Part shown: positions 21,122-32,814 of the stretch, piece after piece
Numbering within the stretch: the first letter of the stretch is position 1
Layout: the number at the start of each line of letters is the position of its first letter
NCBI GenBank assembly: GCA_933207985.1
Contig: OW240916.1
Location: forward strand, 293,149,207-293,213,206
Direction of reading: 5' to 3'
Source: Pelobates cultripes
Lineage: Eukaryota; Chordata; Amphibia; Anura; Pelobatidae
DNA length: 64,000 nt
Position numbers and translations under genes: made by a program
Notes under the pieces: model-generated
Seen by the model: the letters and a program-made list of their open reading frames with translations, nothing else
Database searches by the model: none
What the model was told of the DNA's origin: nothing

Positions 21122-23226
21122 ATTTAAATTTTTTTTTAAATTCTTTATTTTTCTGTGCACAGTTGTACATGAGAGTTACATTCAGCGTTTCATGAGATCG
21201 TAAGTTTGCAAATATTCGGCAGTAGCAAGTATTCCCTTAGCATGTGGGGTTAGTGTCAGGATATACGGTGAAACGCGTATGGTAAGCACTTTTTTATTTT
21301 GACCATGTTTGGGAACAAACCCGGGGCTAGCTAGATTTCTGCAGGCTAGTGATTGGTTTGTGTGGCGCTCCCGGGGTACTACAGGCGTGGGGTGTAATGT
21401 ATGCTCCTTCGTGGTGCATGAGGCTGCGGTGCTGCATAGGAGCCTACACATGTGTGTTCTCAGGTTGGCGTCTATGTGCGTTGATAGTGCCAGGGTGTGT
21501 GTACCTACTGGGTACTATATGCGGAGTGATATTCATGTTCGTGTGGACGTTGATCCGTTCGATGCCTTGGTGGTGGTCTGGCACGCTTAGTGTTACCCCT
21601 GACCTAAGGGGATGGCGTGGGGGGGTATTTAAGGCGCTTCTTGTTGCCAGATTGCCTGGGTCTCAGAGGCCAATGGCTTGCTGAGTGAGAGAGGTGTGTA
21701 AACCCCGTTATGTTTGGGGGTTGTGGTACCTATCCCAGGAGTTGGGGTGTGTTGTGTGCATACAAGAAAATAAAAGGAAACAATGAAATTAAAAAAAAAA
21801 AAAAAAAACACCTAGTAACTGAACATGATAAACTCTTAATTGGTTTGGGTAAAAGTCCAAGCGTGGTCGGTGTGGTGTTCCATAGCTAGATGGTTGTTCA
21901 GAGGCAAGGCTGGCTCAGTCCCAGATTAGGGTCAGGTATTGGGGCGCTGTGGGTATTTCGCCTGTTGTCCGGTTGAGGTGCTGGGTGTTGGGTCCCAGGT
22001 TACATTTTGGTTGTCGTCTATGGTAGGAGGTTGCCTCGGCTGCAGTCCCATTGCAGACAGGAAGGCTGGGGCTCACATGGGGGAGGTAAGGTTGTGGGTG
22101 GTCCCAGCATGATGGACGATTAAGGAGCTGGTGTTACCCCATCTGTATGCTATGTTCGCTTTGCGTAGAGTGCACGTTACTGGGCCAAAGGATTTGCGTC
22201 TAAGCAACGTGGCTCTGGTGAGGTCTTGAAAAAATAACTTTGCGTCCTCAAATTCTATTGGCGTTTTGCCTTTCAGGGCAGTCATTATTTGAATCTTGTC
22301 ATGTATGGTGACACATCGCAGGATGACGTCGCGGTGCGGGCTGAGCCTGTTACGCGGTACATACCGTCCAGTGTGATTTTCTTAGCTATTGGTTGTGACA
22401 GGACTGTAGTCAAGAGACGTCGCGTGTAGTGCGGCAGTTCTTCAGTGGTGATGGTGTTGGGTATGCCGCGGATCTTTATGTGTGTTCGGCATTGTTTGTC
22501 TTCAAGGGACATTATTTGGGTTGCTAGGACGTGTTGTTCCGTGTGCAGCTGTTGGACTGAGTCTTTCAGGGTGGTCATAGTGGTATGGACTCCTGCTATG
22601 TCCCTTTCTGCGTTTGTAACACGGTCTCACTTGTTGCATGTCCCTTTTAATCAGGGCTACATCCGCAGACAGTAGCTTCTGGATGTCTGCCAAGAGGACT
22701 TTCAGGTCCCCTTTAGTAGTGGGGGCTGAGTCCTCTGGCGAGGCTGGGGGTGTTGTGTGTCCCACCAGGGGGTTCTGCGTGTGGGGGGGGTCTCCTCTCG
22801 CTCTGTCTCCAGGACGGGGGCCATGTTTGGCGGGGAATCCGCATATGCTGGCGCGGTCTGCGCTGGTTGGAGCAGCATTTCCCCTATGTCCCTACCTTGG
22901 GTATTATTTCCAGCCGTGGGTTTAGGGGTGCGTCGGCCCATGGTTGGTGCGTCCTGCAGGGGGTATACTGGGCGAGCGCGACCCGCTCTCTGTCCGCCGA
23001 GGAGTGCCTCGAGGCTGAGGATTGGTGTGGCGCGGTAGGCCGCGCTGCCTGGGTTGCTTTGCAGCTTGAAAAAAGGGCATCAAACTGCTCGCCCCGACGT
23101 CGTGGTGCTGAATAGGCACTTTATTTTGCCGGATGGCCCCTGTGTAGGGTGATTTTTGCGGGATTGTGGTCGGCAATCTGGGTAAGATGGCGTCTATACA
23201 GGTTGGTCGTCAGGCTCCGCCCCTCC
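21122..23226 (-). mobile_element. ORF1-only L1 retrotransposon copy (HAL1-like)
   Basis: The element lies on the minus strand. The 5' end is at 23226 and the 3' end at 21122 has AATAAAGAATTT plus an A-tail. It is flanked by a 14-bp target duplication TACTAAGTGTATTT at 21108-21121 and 23227-23240. ORF1 is present with both ends of the element, but no endonuclease or reverse transcriptase sequence is found. A retrotransposition-type duplication around an ORF1-only body resembles the half-L1 (HAL1) class. The 3' part of about 0.95 kb is non-coding. Confidence 0.8.
22073..23176 (-). pseudogene. L1 ORF1-like RNA-binding protein, frameshifted
   Basis: The frame pieces run in order 23176-22922, 22941-22702, 22765-22502, 22578-22285 and 22285-22073. 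The N-terminal part is basic and proline-rich. A coiled-coil-like stretch (TTLKDSVQQLHTEQ) leads to the RRM-like motif RTHIKIRGIPNT. The C-terminal domain is recognised by FFQDLTRATLLRRKSFGPV and IAYRWG. In autonomous L1 this protein forms trimers, binds L1 RNA and acts as a nucleic-acid chaperone. At least three frame changes make this copy inactive. Confidence 0.75.
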
Positions 23227-23289
23227 TACTAAGTGTATTTTTATATTAATATGTACATATATTAATATAAAAATACACTTATAATTAAA

Positions 23290-24542
<1,253 letters not shown>

Positions 24543-24543
<1 letters not shown>

Positions 24544-25066
24544 TAAAAGGAACACTATAAACATCCAGACTACTTCATAAGAAGTCTGGGTGCAGTTGCC
24601 CTTATGTTTTTCTTCCGCACTGTAAAACAATGCTGTTTTTAGTGATACAGCAATGCTTGTATTGTGGGATTTAACATAACTGTAGTGGCTGTCTCCTTGA
24701 CAATCACTGCGGGTAATTTAGGAACCACAACGGTGTCAAAGGCCTCAAATGTTCTCTGAAGCTTGTTGTAGAGAAGCATTTGTTTCGGCAGAGCATGGCA
24801 ATTGCCAAGCATGTGCCTTTTCTGCAGTTATTCTCTTTTGGGAAGCATTGGTTTGGGCAAAATGTCATCAAGCCAGATGACATGTGAGTGGTGGATTGGG
24901 TTGCACAGAAAAGGCTTCCTCTGCACTGAATTTGTGGTGAGTAAAGAGTTACTTTGATTTTTGTTTCTTAAAAAGGGGGCACTACAAATTAAAACAGGGT
25001 ACCCTGCTATTTCAGCAAAAAAAAAAAAATAACTTTTACTAAGGGGGTACTATAGTGTTCTTTTAA
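24543..25066. mobile_element. TTAA MITE, left duplication decayed
   Basis: The left terminus AAAGGAACACTATAA with a CATCCAGACTACTTC hairpin and the right terminus ACTATAGTGTTCTTTTAA (TTAA at 25063-25066) define the element. It is related to family A by its terminal hairpin. Confidence 0.65.
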
Positions 25067-26224
25067 ATTGTACCCAGTTTTATCACTTAGATCTGGAGAA
25101 TTAACCTTTGGCACTGCAGATGCCGTGAACTACATATCCCCTGATGCTACAGAATTAAGAGCATTATGCAATAGGAAGCCCACAACTTTTGGGGTGCTGA
25201 TGGTTGTCTACCCCAGATCGTAATATTGCTGCCATATTATTTTTGGGCTGTTGAAAAAGGTGTCCAGTTTGTCGATATTGGTCATTTTTATTGAATATGC
25301 TACAAAGGGAAAACAGTTAAAAGTGGGGTTTTAACACGTGTATTCGGATCACAGCCAGCACCCTGGTTATTCATAAAATACCTTCAACTCTAGTTTCATT
25401 TAAAGAATAATTGGAATGATGTCTGAAGCAGCTGTGAAAATGTGATTAAACTGAGGCACCTATTGGCACTCTTCCATGTTGTTTCATGTCAAACAGATTT
25501 CCTCTTTAATTATGTAGTTTTCAATCGATTCCTCCGTGTCTGCGATTTATCTCTGGTTGTCATGTGTTCTTCAGAGTTAAAGGGAAACGGCCATCAGTAT
25601 TTCTTCTCTCATTTTTCATTATTAGTCATCTTCACTTACAAAACAGCAACATATTCGTCAGCCTCATAAAGTGGGTAAACAATGCGTATAACAAATGCTG
25701 ACAGACATTAGCGATGAGTAACTTACTCAAATAACTTAACGTAGATACCAATCTGCATGAAGCAATGAAGATCTGATAGATGAGCACGCATACACACCCT
25801 AACATGCAGACACACACTTATTCGTACTTGTTTACACCCTTGTATAATAGACACACACTTGCACGCATGCAGCCTCACAGACATACATATTCGCAAAGTA
25901 AAGCACGTTTTCTCCCTCTTTTTGCCTATATACATAGTGGAAGAGTGGGTGGCTCTCTGCGGTTCCTGATGTTTAGTGCTTTTTGGTGGTCAAAACAGCC
26001 TTTCCTCTTGCTACTCCTCGGTTCAATACAATTATTTCAGCAGTTACCGTGACATGAACTTACTGCATTTCAGTGCTTATTTCAGCGGTACAGTGCAGGA
26101 AAATGATTTACTGTAATTGATGTCACTTGCCGCACAGCTTTGTCTTGTCTGGCATTCAACAGCTTAACACTCTTTCTAGCTCCCAGTGACATAACCATGA
26201 GAGTCCCTCAATTATGGCCATCAT
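25067..26224. other. Unclassified sequence
   Basis: No gene recognised. 25780-25890 is CA/ACAC-rich simple-like DNA. Short ORFs have no motifs. Confidence 0.4.
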
Positions 26225-26229
26225 GCCTA

Positions 26230-26345
26230 AATAGCACCCTCCCTCCCCGACCCTCCCACCTCCTGGACAGCATCCATTTTACATTCATTGTGAATCTGCA
26301 TTCTTAGTGAGCTGTCCAGGAGGTGGGAGAGTCTGGGAGGGAGGG
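26230..26345. repeat. Short foldback repeat
   Basis: Arms around CCTCCCACCTCCTGGACAGC (near 26255) and GCTGTCCAGGAGGTGGGAG (near 26312) are reverse complements, extending into CCCTCCCTCCC/GGGAGGGAGGG. The loop is about 36 bp. Confidence 0.7.
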
Positions 26346-26682
26346 TCTGCTGCTGATTGGCTGGAATGTGTCTGCTGACTGTGAGGTACAGGGTCAAAGT
26401 TTACTCAATGATGACGAATAGGGGGCGGACCAAACAGCGCATATGTTCGCCGTCCATGGCGAACCGTTCGAGACATCACTACCCTTTAGACACCAAGAAG
26501 AGACTAAACAGAATAGTTAAGTATAATTTGTGTTTTTTCGTTTTTATATATACTGCATTACAGCTGCTGAACTGTTTACAACTTTTCAAACATGGACAAA
26601 TTTCAATCCAAATGTCGAACTCTACTCTAGCTTATATATGAATATTTGGACTGCATGCATGGAAAAGGACAAGAGATAAAAG
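26346..26682. other. Unclassified sequence
   Basis: No definable element or gene is seen here. Confidence 0.4.
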
Positions 26683-27000
26683 TTAAAGGGTTCCTTCTGG
26701 CACTATATGGGGTTAATAGGTCCGTCCGTCCGTCCGTCCCCGTCCCCGTGGGACTGAAGAAGTTAAAACCCCTTTAGCCACTTGCATTAATCCAGCGGTC
26801 AGGCTCCTCCCCCGCCGGCTGACGTCGGCAGACCTAATGCGCATGGCCGGGCATGGATTAGACCTCCCCATAAGAAAGCATTATTCAAGTGCTTTCCTAT
26901 GGGGAAAATCTGATGCTGGAGTTCCGTGGCCAAAAGGATACCAGCAGCCAGACCACTTCAATTAGCTGAAGTGGTCTGGGTGCCTACATTGTCTCTTTAA
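26683..27000 (-). mobile_element. TTAA MITE, family A, inverted
   Basis: The 318-bp element is bounded by TTAA. The family A hairpin (GACCACTTCAATTAGCTGAAG...) is at the right end, so the copy is in the opposite orientation to 11295-11667. It contains a CCGTCCGT tetranucleotide run (about 26722-26740). Confidence 0.75.
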
Positions 27001-27647
27001 GGGATCGCCTCTGTGGGAGGAGGGGTAATGTAAATGGCAAAATTCTTCTTGGCTAACAGGAACTGAATCTAAAGCATTTAGGAAATGTAAAATGTGTTAC
27101 TGTTTTTCAAAGATTTATAATTTGTAAGCAGATAATCATGCTTAAGGAAAGTTCATTGTAGTGTGTAGCCCTGCTACTTTTGTTTGTTGGTGAAGGAATT
27201 TTAAGGTCATTCAACAGGTGTGATTAGAACATTTTATATTTTATTTTTTGGACAACTTTGTGATTGAAAAGTCTAAGAGGTGGACTGCAGGCAACAAAAC
27301 TTGTTCTTAAATTATTTGTGTTTTGGCCAAGACATTTAATGATTTATGGCTAATTTTTTAATCTAAAAAATGGATTTATGTAGCAAAAAAGTGGTTTTCC
27401 ACATTAAACATAGTATGTGGCAAATTGAAGGATCAGTGAGTACAGATTTAAATTCCTCTGCAATGCTTCCTTTGAACATCAAGGGAAAGATTTCATGGCT
27501 AATCAGTGTCCACTATTGAATTATTGTGATGGGGTGAGATGCACTTGAATATAAGACCTGCAGCTTTCACCTTTTTACACATACACTTTCCCACAAAGTG
27601 AAATCTTTATTCTAGTCTGCTTCTAGGTTTACCTTGGGAGAGAGAAG
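27001..27647. other. Unclassified A/T-rich sequence
   Basis: No gene or element ends found. It ends in the target-site copy of the retroposon at 27662. Confidence 0.4.
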
Positions 27648-27661
27648 AAGATATTGTTTAC

Positions 27662-28989
27662 AGGGTGCTATTGACTACAGAACAGACCAGATACGTATGG
27701 AATGTGGTCCCGCATCTGGTACTGAACGACTGGTGATACCGCTAGCTCTTTAGCCAAACTACATGTGGCAGAGCATGTTTACCTTGAGTAGGCTCTGCTG
27801 CTTCGGAGGATACCTTACCCGTGTTTCCACACAGATGGAGTGTCTAAACCAAGGCTTTGCGGCCAACTAGCATCTGGAGTCGGGGTGAGGCAATTGCTCT
27901 CCCCACTCAATAGCAGCCTGTGTGGTGCCATCATCTTGCACCCCCCCTCTCCCTTCCTCTCATGGACAGGTGGGGGTTATCCCGGTCCCCGCTGGATCTA
28001 CTCATCCAATCTGTGCCAGCTGGTAGGCCTGATTTATCTCGCCTCTCTAGCAACCTAGTGCAGTAAAAGATGGGGGATAACCGAGTCCCTGCAGCACAGT
28101 ACCAGGTGTGGAAATCTAGTGATGGGTCCAATTTATTTGATCATAAGCTTGAGCAGCCCTGGAGGTTGGAGGCAGGGAAATCTTGACGGAGTGTGGAAAT
28201 CACCGCAAGCAGGGTGCGAGAAGGCCCTTTCCGGCCAACTGCATTGGTGTGGTGAATACCATCTACATCAGGAGCCTGCCTAGGTCAAGCAGTGGCACAC
28301 CTCCAACAAATGACTACATTCACCTATCAAAGCCTCTCGCACTTCCCTATACGGGAGAGACTTGGACCAAAAATTCCCCCTATGTCTGTGGCAATGAGGC
28401 GCAGTCATTTGTTAAGGCCTGGGGCTGGGGAGGTGCCTTGTCCTGGAATTGTGGTGCGAAGATTCTTTGTTGCTATGCAATAGGGCAATGCCCATCGTGT
28501 GCAGTTCCCCTTATAAGTACAACTCCTACCAGCGGAATTCAAAACTTATTGGACACATCACCTGTATTTTGGTGTTTTGTTTTTTTTTAGCTGAGGGCAG
28601 CATTTCTACAATCTTATATGCTATGCCTAGTAACCATTCACAACATGTTTTAATTTCAACGTTTTTGTTCTCTCACTTTCTTTCACCACTTATTATCTAG
28701 CACCCCTTAAATCCTAATGTAGCTTATCGATAAAATTGTCCACCTTTTGGCATTCTCCCAGGGGGATGGACCCCTCTCGGGGGTCAGTTTAGGTCATGAT
28801 TAATGTTTAGACAAGAAAGCAAAGCATGTTCTCTCTAAAATATAACAATGAAGCAATATAACTTGGAGCTGATACTATTGTACTTGTTATAATGTGATCT
28901 ATTCATGCTTATTACTCATGAACAGTCTCTAAAAATATATTTAAAATATATTTGTATTGCACTAACTCTTTGCTTCAATAAAAAAAGAA
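27662..28989 (+). mobile_element. Polyadenylated retroposon without recognisable ORF
   Basis: The insertion is flanked by AAGATATTGTTTAC at 27648-27661 and 28990-29003 (13-14 bp, one base ambiguous with the tail). It ends in AATAAAAAAAGAAA, a polyadenylation signal merging into an A-tail. This is the signature of L1-type target-primed insertion. The body holds short ORFs only (longest 28183-28590), none with a domain I know. A block at 27964-27992 is shared with 34974-35002. It may be a rearranged L1 5'+3' non-coding part or a non-autonomous LINE derivative. Confidence 0.7.
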
Positions 28990-29003
28990 AAGATATTGTT
29001 TAC

Positions 29004-29760
29004 CTGTTTTTTAAATAATGTGGTAAAGTGAAGGTTGGAAATGTGGATGATACGTTTCTCATGGTGATACTTTTTAAGACCTTTGATTTATCTTTTGTAG
29101 AGCACAGATGAGGGGCTCCCAGTATTGACATAGTGATTTGTGATATTCAACTAAAGTTTAGATTTCACATTTGTGATATGCTGCATTGTGCAGATATAGT
29201 TCTGTAGATCTGGAATATAAAGGTGTGGTTTTTATTTTAATTTTTTTAGCAACACCCAACATTTTTGCTTTTGAAAGGGGGTGGTCCCCTCCCATCTCTA
29301 AATATCTGGGGTATGCTTGGTTCCTTGTACCTGTGTGTGAGGTATGATAGGTGCGGCTGTGATAGTGAGTTTGTTCAACTTTAAAAGTGTACATCATTAA
29401 AAAAAAATATTGTACAACGTGTTGCAGCTGTGTTTTTTGTTTTCTGCCGTACCAATCTAATTTTCTTTGCTCATATCTTATACCAATCTAGCCTAGGTGG
29501 GGAAAAAAAAAATCACTTCATTAGTGAATAGTGTTTAGTGAATTGCAACGTTCTGATTGTTCCTTATACAGAGTATTAACAGACACCTGTTTTCAGTGGG
29601 AGCTAACATTCCCTCGAGACATTTGCTCTCTAGGTAATGTATGTGGAGTGCTGCACTAGGATGCTATCTTTTTATTGATACCATAACAAACAAGGAAAAT
29701 AACTTGTACTATTGTGTAGGAAAAAAGAGGGAAATTGGACTACACCACCATGAAGTATTT
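29004..29760. other. Unclassified sequence
   Basis: A/T-rich DNA without gene features. Confidence 0.4.
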
Positions 29761-30199
29761 TGTTCTTAAAGCTGCACTGTCATGCGAACTTACCTTTATT
29801 TAATCGATTCCCCTTCTCTCACTCTGTTAGGATCTGTTCTTCATTTCTTCCTGTCTGTTCTAGTTTTCTTTAAAACGTAAGACAAAGTGGTGACGTTTTT
29901 TTCCTCTTATGGAGTTTTCCTATGCCTGACCATCGTTGACCAGCGGAGGAGCAAATTGTACCTCATTTCCGGTGGTCAAAGAAATTTTACCACGATTCTC
30001 AGCTTTCCTCCCTGTTCCCGCGATGCTTCCTGTCAGTATTCCCAAATGTCCTGTCATTTAGACAGGACGCCGGCAAAACTGCCGAATTGAGTCCTAACAG
30101 AATGAGAACAGTTTGTTTATTCCGGTTAGGACACCATTCGGGACTTTGTTCTTATCAGAATTTCATTCTAACGAATGAAACTCCGATCTGATGTGTGCC
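29761..30199. other. Unclassified, possibly repeat-derived
   Basis: Short inverted motifs (CTAACAGAATGAGAACAG near 30094, TTCTTATCAGAATTTCATTC near 30149) suggest a decayed DNA element, but its ends are not definable. Confidence 0.3.
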
Positions 30200-32000
30200 A
30201 CGGATGCATCTTGCCGCTGCTTATTAGCTAACTCCCTAATTCCCACGATATTAGGGAGCTATCTACCAAAAGGCTGAAAGGCCTAAATTGGACTTTCAGA
30301 CACATTTACTAATACTAAGTAAAGATCACTTAGTATTGGTAAATTCTGCCCCTACTCACTGTACAGTGAGTATGGGCATGTCTATGGCTGCTCACTGTTA
30401 AAAAATAAAATAAACCCTAGTGGCCCCACCCCTGAGGGGGACCCTAAAGGATAATGAGGGGGGGGGGCCTATTGTCCTCCCCCAGCCCCCACCCCTGAGC
30501 AGTGGGTGGGAGCCCTAAATAACAATGAAGGGGGGGTCCTATTTTCCCCCACCCCTGAGCGGCAGGTGGGGGCCATAAATGACAGAGGGGGGGACCTAGT
30601 GTCCTCCCCATCCCTGAGCGGTGGGTGGGGGCCATAAATAACAATGAGTGAGGGGACCTATGTCCTCCCCCACCCTTGAGCGGCAGGTGGGGGCCCTAAA
30701 TGAAAATGCCTCCCCCCTCCAAGGTGACTAGGGGTCCCCAAGCCCCTAGTCACCCCCCACCCAGCCAAATAAAAAAATAATACCCCATACCTACCTTTTC
30801 AGCCACAAAAAAGGCCAAATAATAACCATCATACCCGTCGAACTTGTAAAAAATTAAATTAAAAAAAACCAGAGCGCAAAAAAAGTCTGAAAATGAGAAC
30901 CTGACGCTCAAAATGAATCCATCTTAACATTCTAAAGCCTTGCCCCGCCCTGCAATTAGGCTTAGAACACTCTGATTAGTTGACTTGGAATTCAACCGAT
31001 CAGAGTGCTAGCCATTTTACACAGCGTGGGAAAGTTCTTTTTTCCCACGCTGTGTAAAATGACACAGAGCACCCTGGTTGAAATTCAAGCCAACCAATCA
31101 GAGTGCTGTGACAGGTAAATGTAGCGATTCACCTGTCAGAGCACTCAGATTGGATGGCTTAACCCCTTAATGACACATGACATGTGTGACATGTCATGAT
31201 TCCCTTTTATTCCAACAGTTTGGTCCTTAAGGAGTTAAACCAACCAATCAGAGCACTCTGAACCTAATTGCAGGGCGGGGCAAGCCTTTATAAGCCTTTC
31301 CCCTCAGTCTGCACCATGCCCTCACCGGGTGAAGATGGATTAATTTTTAGCGTCTGTTTTTCTTGTTTTTTTTAGTCGGATTGCGCTCAAGTTTTTTTTA
31401 TTTTAAATTTTTTTTTACAAGTTGACGGTATGATGGTTTTTATTTGACCTTTTTTGTGGCTGTAAAATGAAGATTTTAGAAAAAAGACGACCTCAAATGG
31501 TAAGTTTTATTTTATTTTTCTTTTATTCCCCCCCTCACTATTTTTAGGGTGAGGGGGGTAGGTAGGGGATTATTTTTAATTTGGGTGGGGAGGGTGACTA
31601 GGGGCTTGGGGACCCCCTAGTCACCTTGGAAGTGGGGGCATTTTCATTTAGGGTCCCCACACGCCGCACAGGGGTGGTGGCCGGGATGGAAGACAATGGG
31701 TCCTCACCCCCTTCCCCCCCCTCATTTTCCTTTATGGCCCCCACCCGTCACTCGGGGCTGGGGGGAGTACAATAGGCCCCCTCATTGTTATTTATGGCCC
31801 CCAATAGGTCCCCCCCCCTCTTATTTTCCTTTATTGGGGGGGGTAGTAGGGGATTTTTGTCTCTTTTTTTTATTTTTTTATTTTTTTTAACAGTGAGAAG
31901 CCACTGCTCACTGTTTAGTAGACATACCCCTACTTGCGGCATAGCAAGTTGGGGCATTCGGGAGATTTTAATCTCCCTTATGCTATTATGTGGGTCATAT
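30200..32000. mobile_element. Large foldback element with GC-rich tandem repeats in the arms
   Basis: The two halves are imperfect reverse complements around a centre near 31050-31150. Matching pairs include GCAATTAGGCTTAGAACACT / AGCACTCTGAACCTAATTGC, the GGGGTCCCCAAGCCCCTAGT / ACTAGGGGCTTGGGGACC block (30732 / 31596) and the CTCACTGTTAAAAAATAAA / TTTTTTTAACAGTGAG block (30395 / 31880). The left arm (about 30420-30715) has about four copies of a 60-70-bp unit built on CCCCTGAGCGG-GGTGGGGGCC; the right arm has degenerate counterparts. No ORF with homology is seen. A short TTAA MITE is nested in it. Confidence 0.7.
31159..31238 (+). mobile_element. 80-bp TTAA mini-element
   Basis: TTAA is present at both ends, with inverted CCCCTTAA/TTAAGGAG termini and a central ACATGACATGT hairpin. 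The length is exactly 80 bp, as at 32735-32814 and 40116-40195. Confidence 0.8.
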
Positions 32001-32246
32001 TCACAGGAGGGAGCTGTAATAAACTGAATGAACAAACTAACACTGATATTCAGTGTGTGTTTGTTCGTCTGACATTTCTATTCATTTGTTTGTCTTTCTG
32101 ACTAATGAATGAATAGATAAAATTCCCGTTCGCATGCCCAAGTGTTTAACTGGGCATGTGTGGGAATTTCATAGCGCTATCTAGTGTGGGCAGATGTGTT
32201 CCACAGGGACTTCATCTACCCACACAAAGATGGCAGGGCCCAGAAC
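32001..32246. other. Unclassified sequence before the gap
   Basis: No feature recognised. Confidence 0.4.
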
Positions 32247-32346
32247 NNNNNNNNNNNNNNNNNNNNNNNNNNNNNNNNNNNNNNNNNNNNNNNNNNNNNN
32301 NNNNNNNNNNNNNNNNNNNNNNNNNNNNNNNNNNNNNNNNNNNNNN
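32247..32346. other. Assembly gap of exactly 100 N
   Basis: A run of exactly 100 N usually denotes a gap of unknown size. Sequence on both sides may not be truly adjacent. Confidence 0.99.
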
Positions 32347-32555
32347 GGATGCACTCTTCGGTCTTTAAATTTTCCAAAATTATTTATTTCATTATTTAAA
32401 ATGTGGCAAGTTGATCGATGTTTCGACCCATTCGGGTCTTCCTCAAGACCCATCTTGAGGAAGACCCGAATGGGTCGAAACGTCGATCAACTTGCCACAT
32501 TTTAAATAATGAAATAAATAATTTTGGAAAATTTTAAAGACCGAAGAGTGCATCC
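32347..32555. repeat. Near-perfect palindrome abutting the gap
   Basis: The left arm 32347-32448 and right arm 32453-32555 are reverse complements with one single-base indel and one substitution; the spacer is CCCA. The arm includes CTTGAGGAAGACCCGAATGG. The palindrome starts on the first base after the N run. Confidence 0.95.
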
Positions 32556-32637
32556 TTCATACCTATCTACTATATTATTTCAGCGTGGGATTGCACCACG
32601 GCATTGGATTTCACAGTGTATCAGTAAGGGTGAGTGC

Positions 32638-32642
<5 letters not shown>

Positions 32643-32718
<76 letters not shown>
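32643..32718. repeat. TA microsatellite
   Basis: Uninterrupted (TA)n of about 75 bp. Confidence 0.95.
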
Positions 32719-32723
<5 letters not shown>

Positions 32724-32734
32724 AAATTAGTTTT

Positions 32735-32814
32735 TTAACCCCTTAAGGACACATGACATGTCTGACATGTCATGATTCCCTTTTATTCCAGAAGTTTGGT
32801 CCTCAAGGGGTTAA
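32735..32814 (+). mobile_element. 80-bp TTAA mini-element
   Basis: TTAACCCCTTAAGGACACAT at the left and GTCCTCAAGGGGTTAA at the right. Same length, orientation and near-identical inside as 31159-31238. Confidence 0.85.

Noticed and set aside
25780..25900. ACAC-rich region as a CRISPR-like or spaced repeat
   Set aside because: It is irregular CA-rich simple sequence in a eukaryotic genome without regular spacers.
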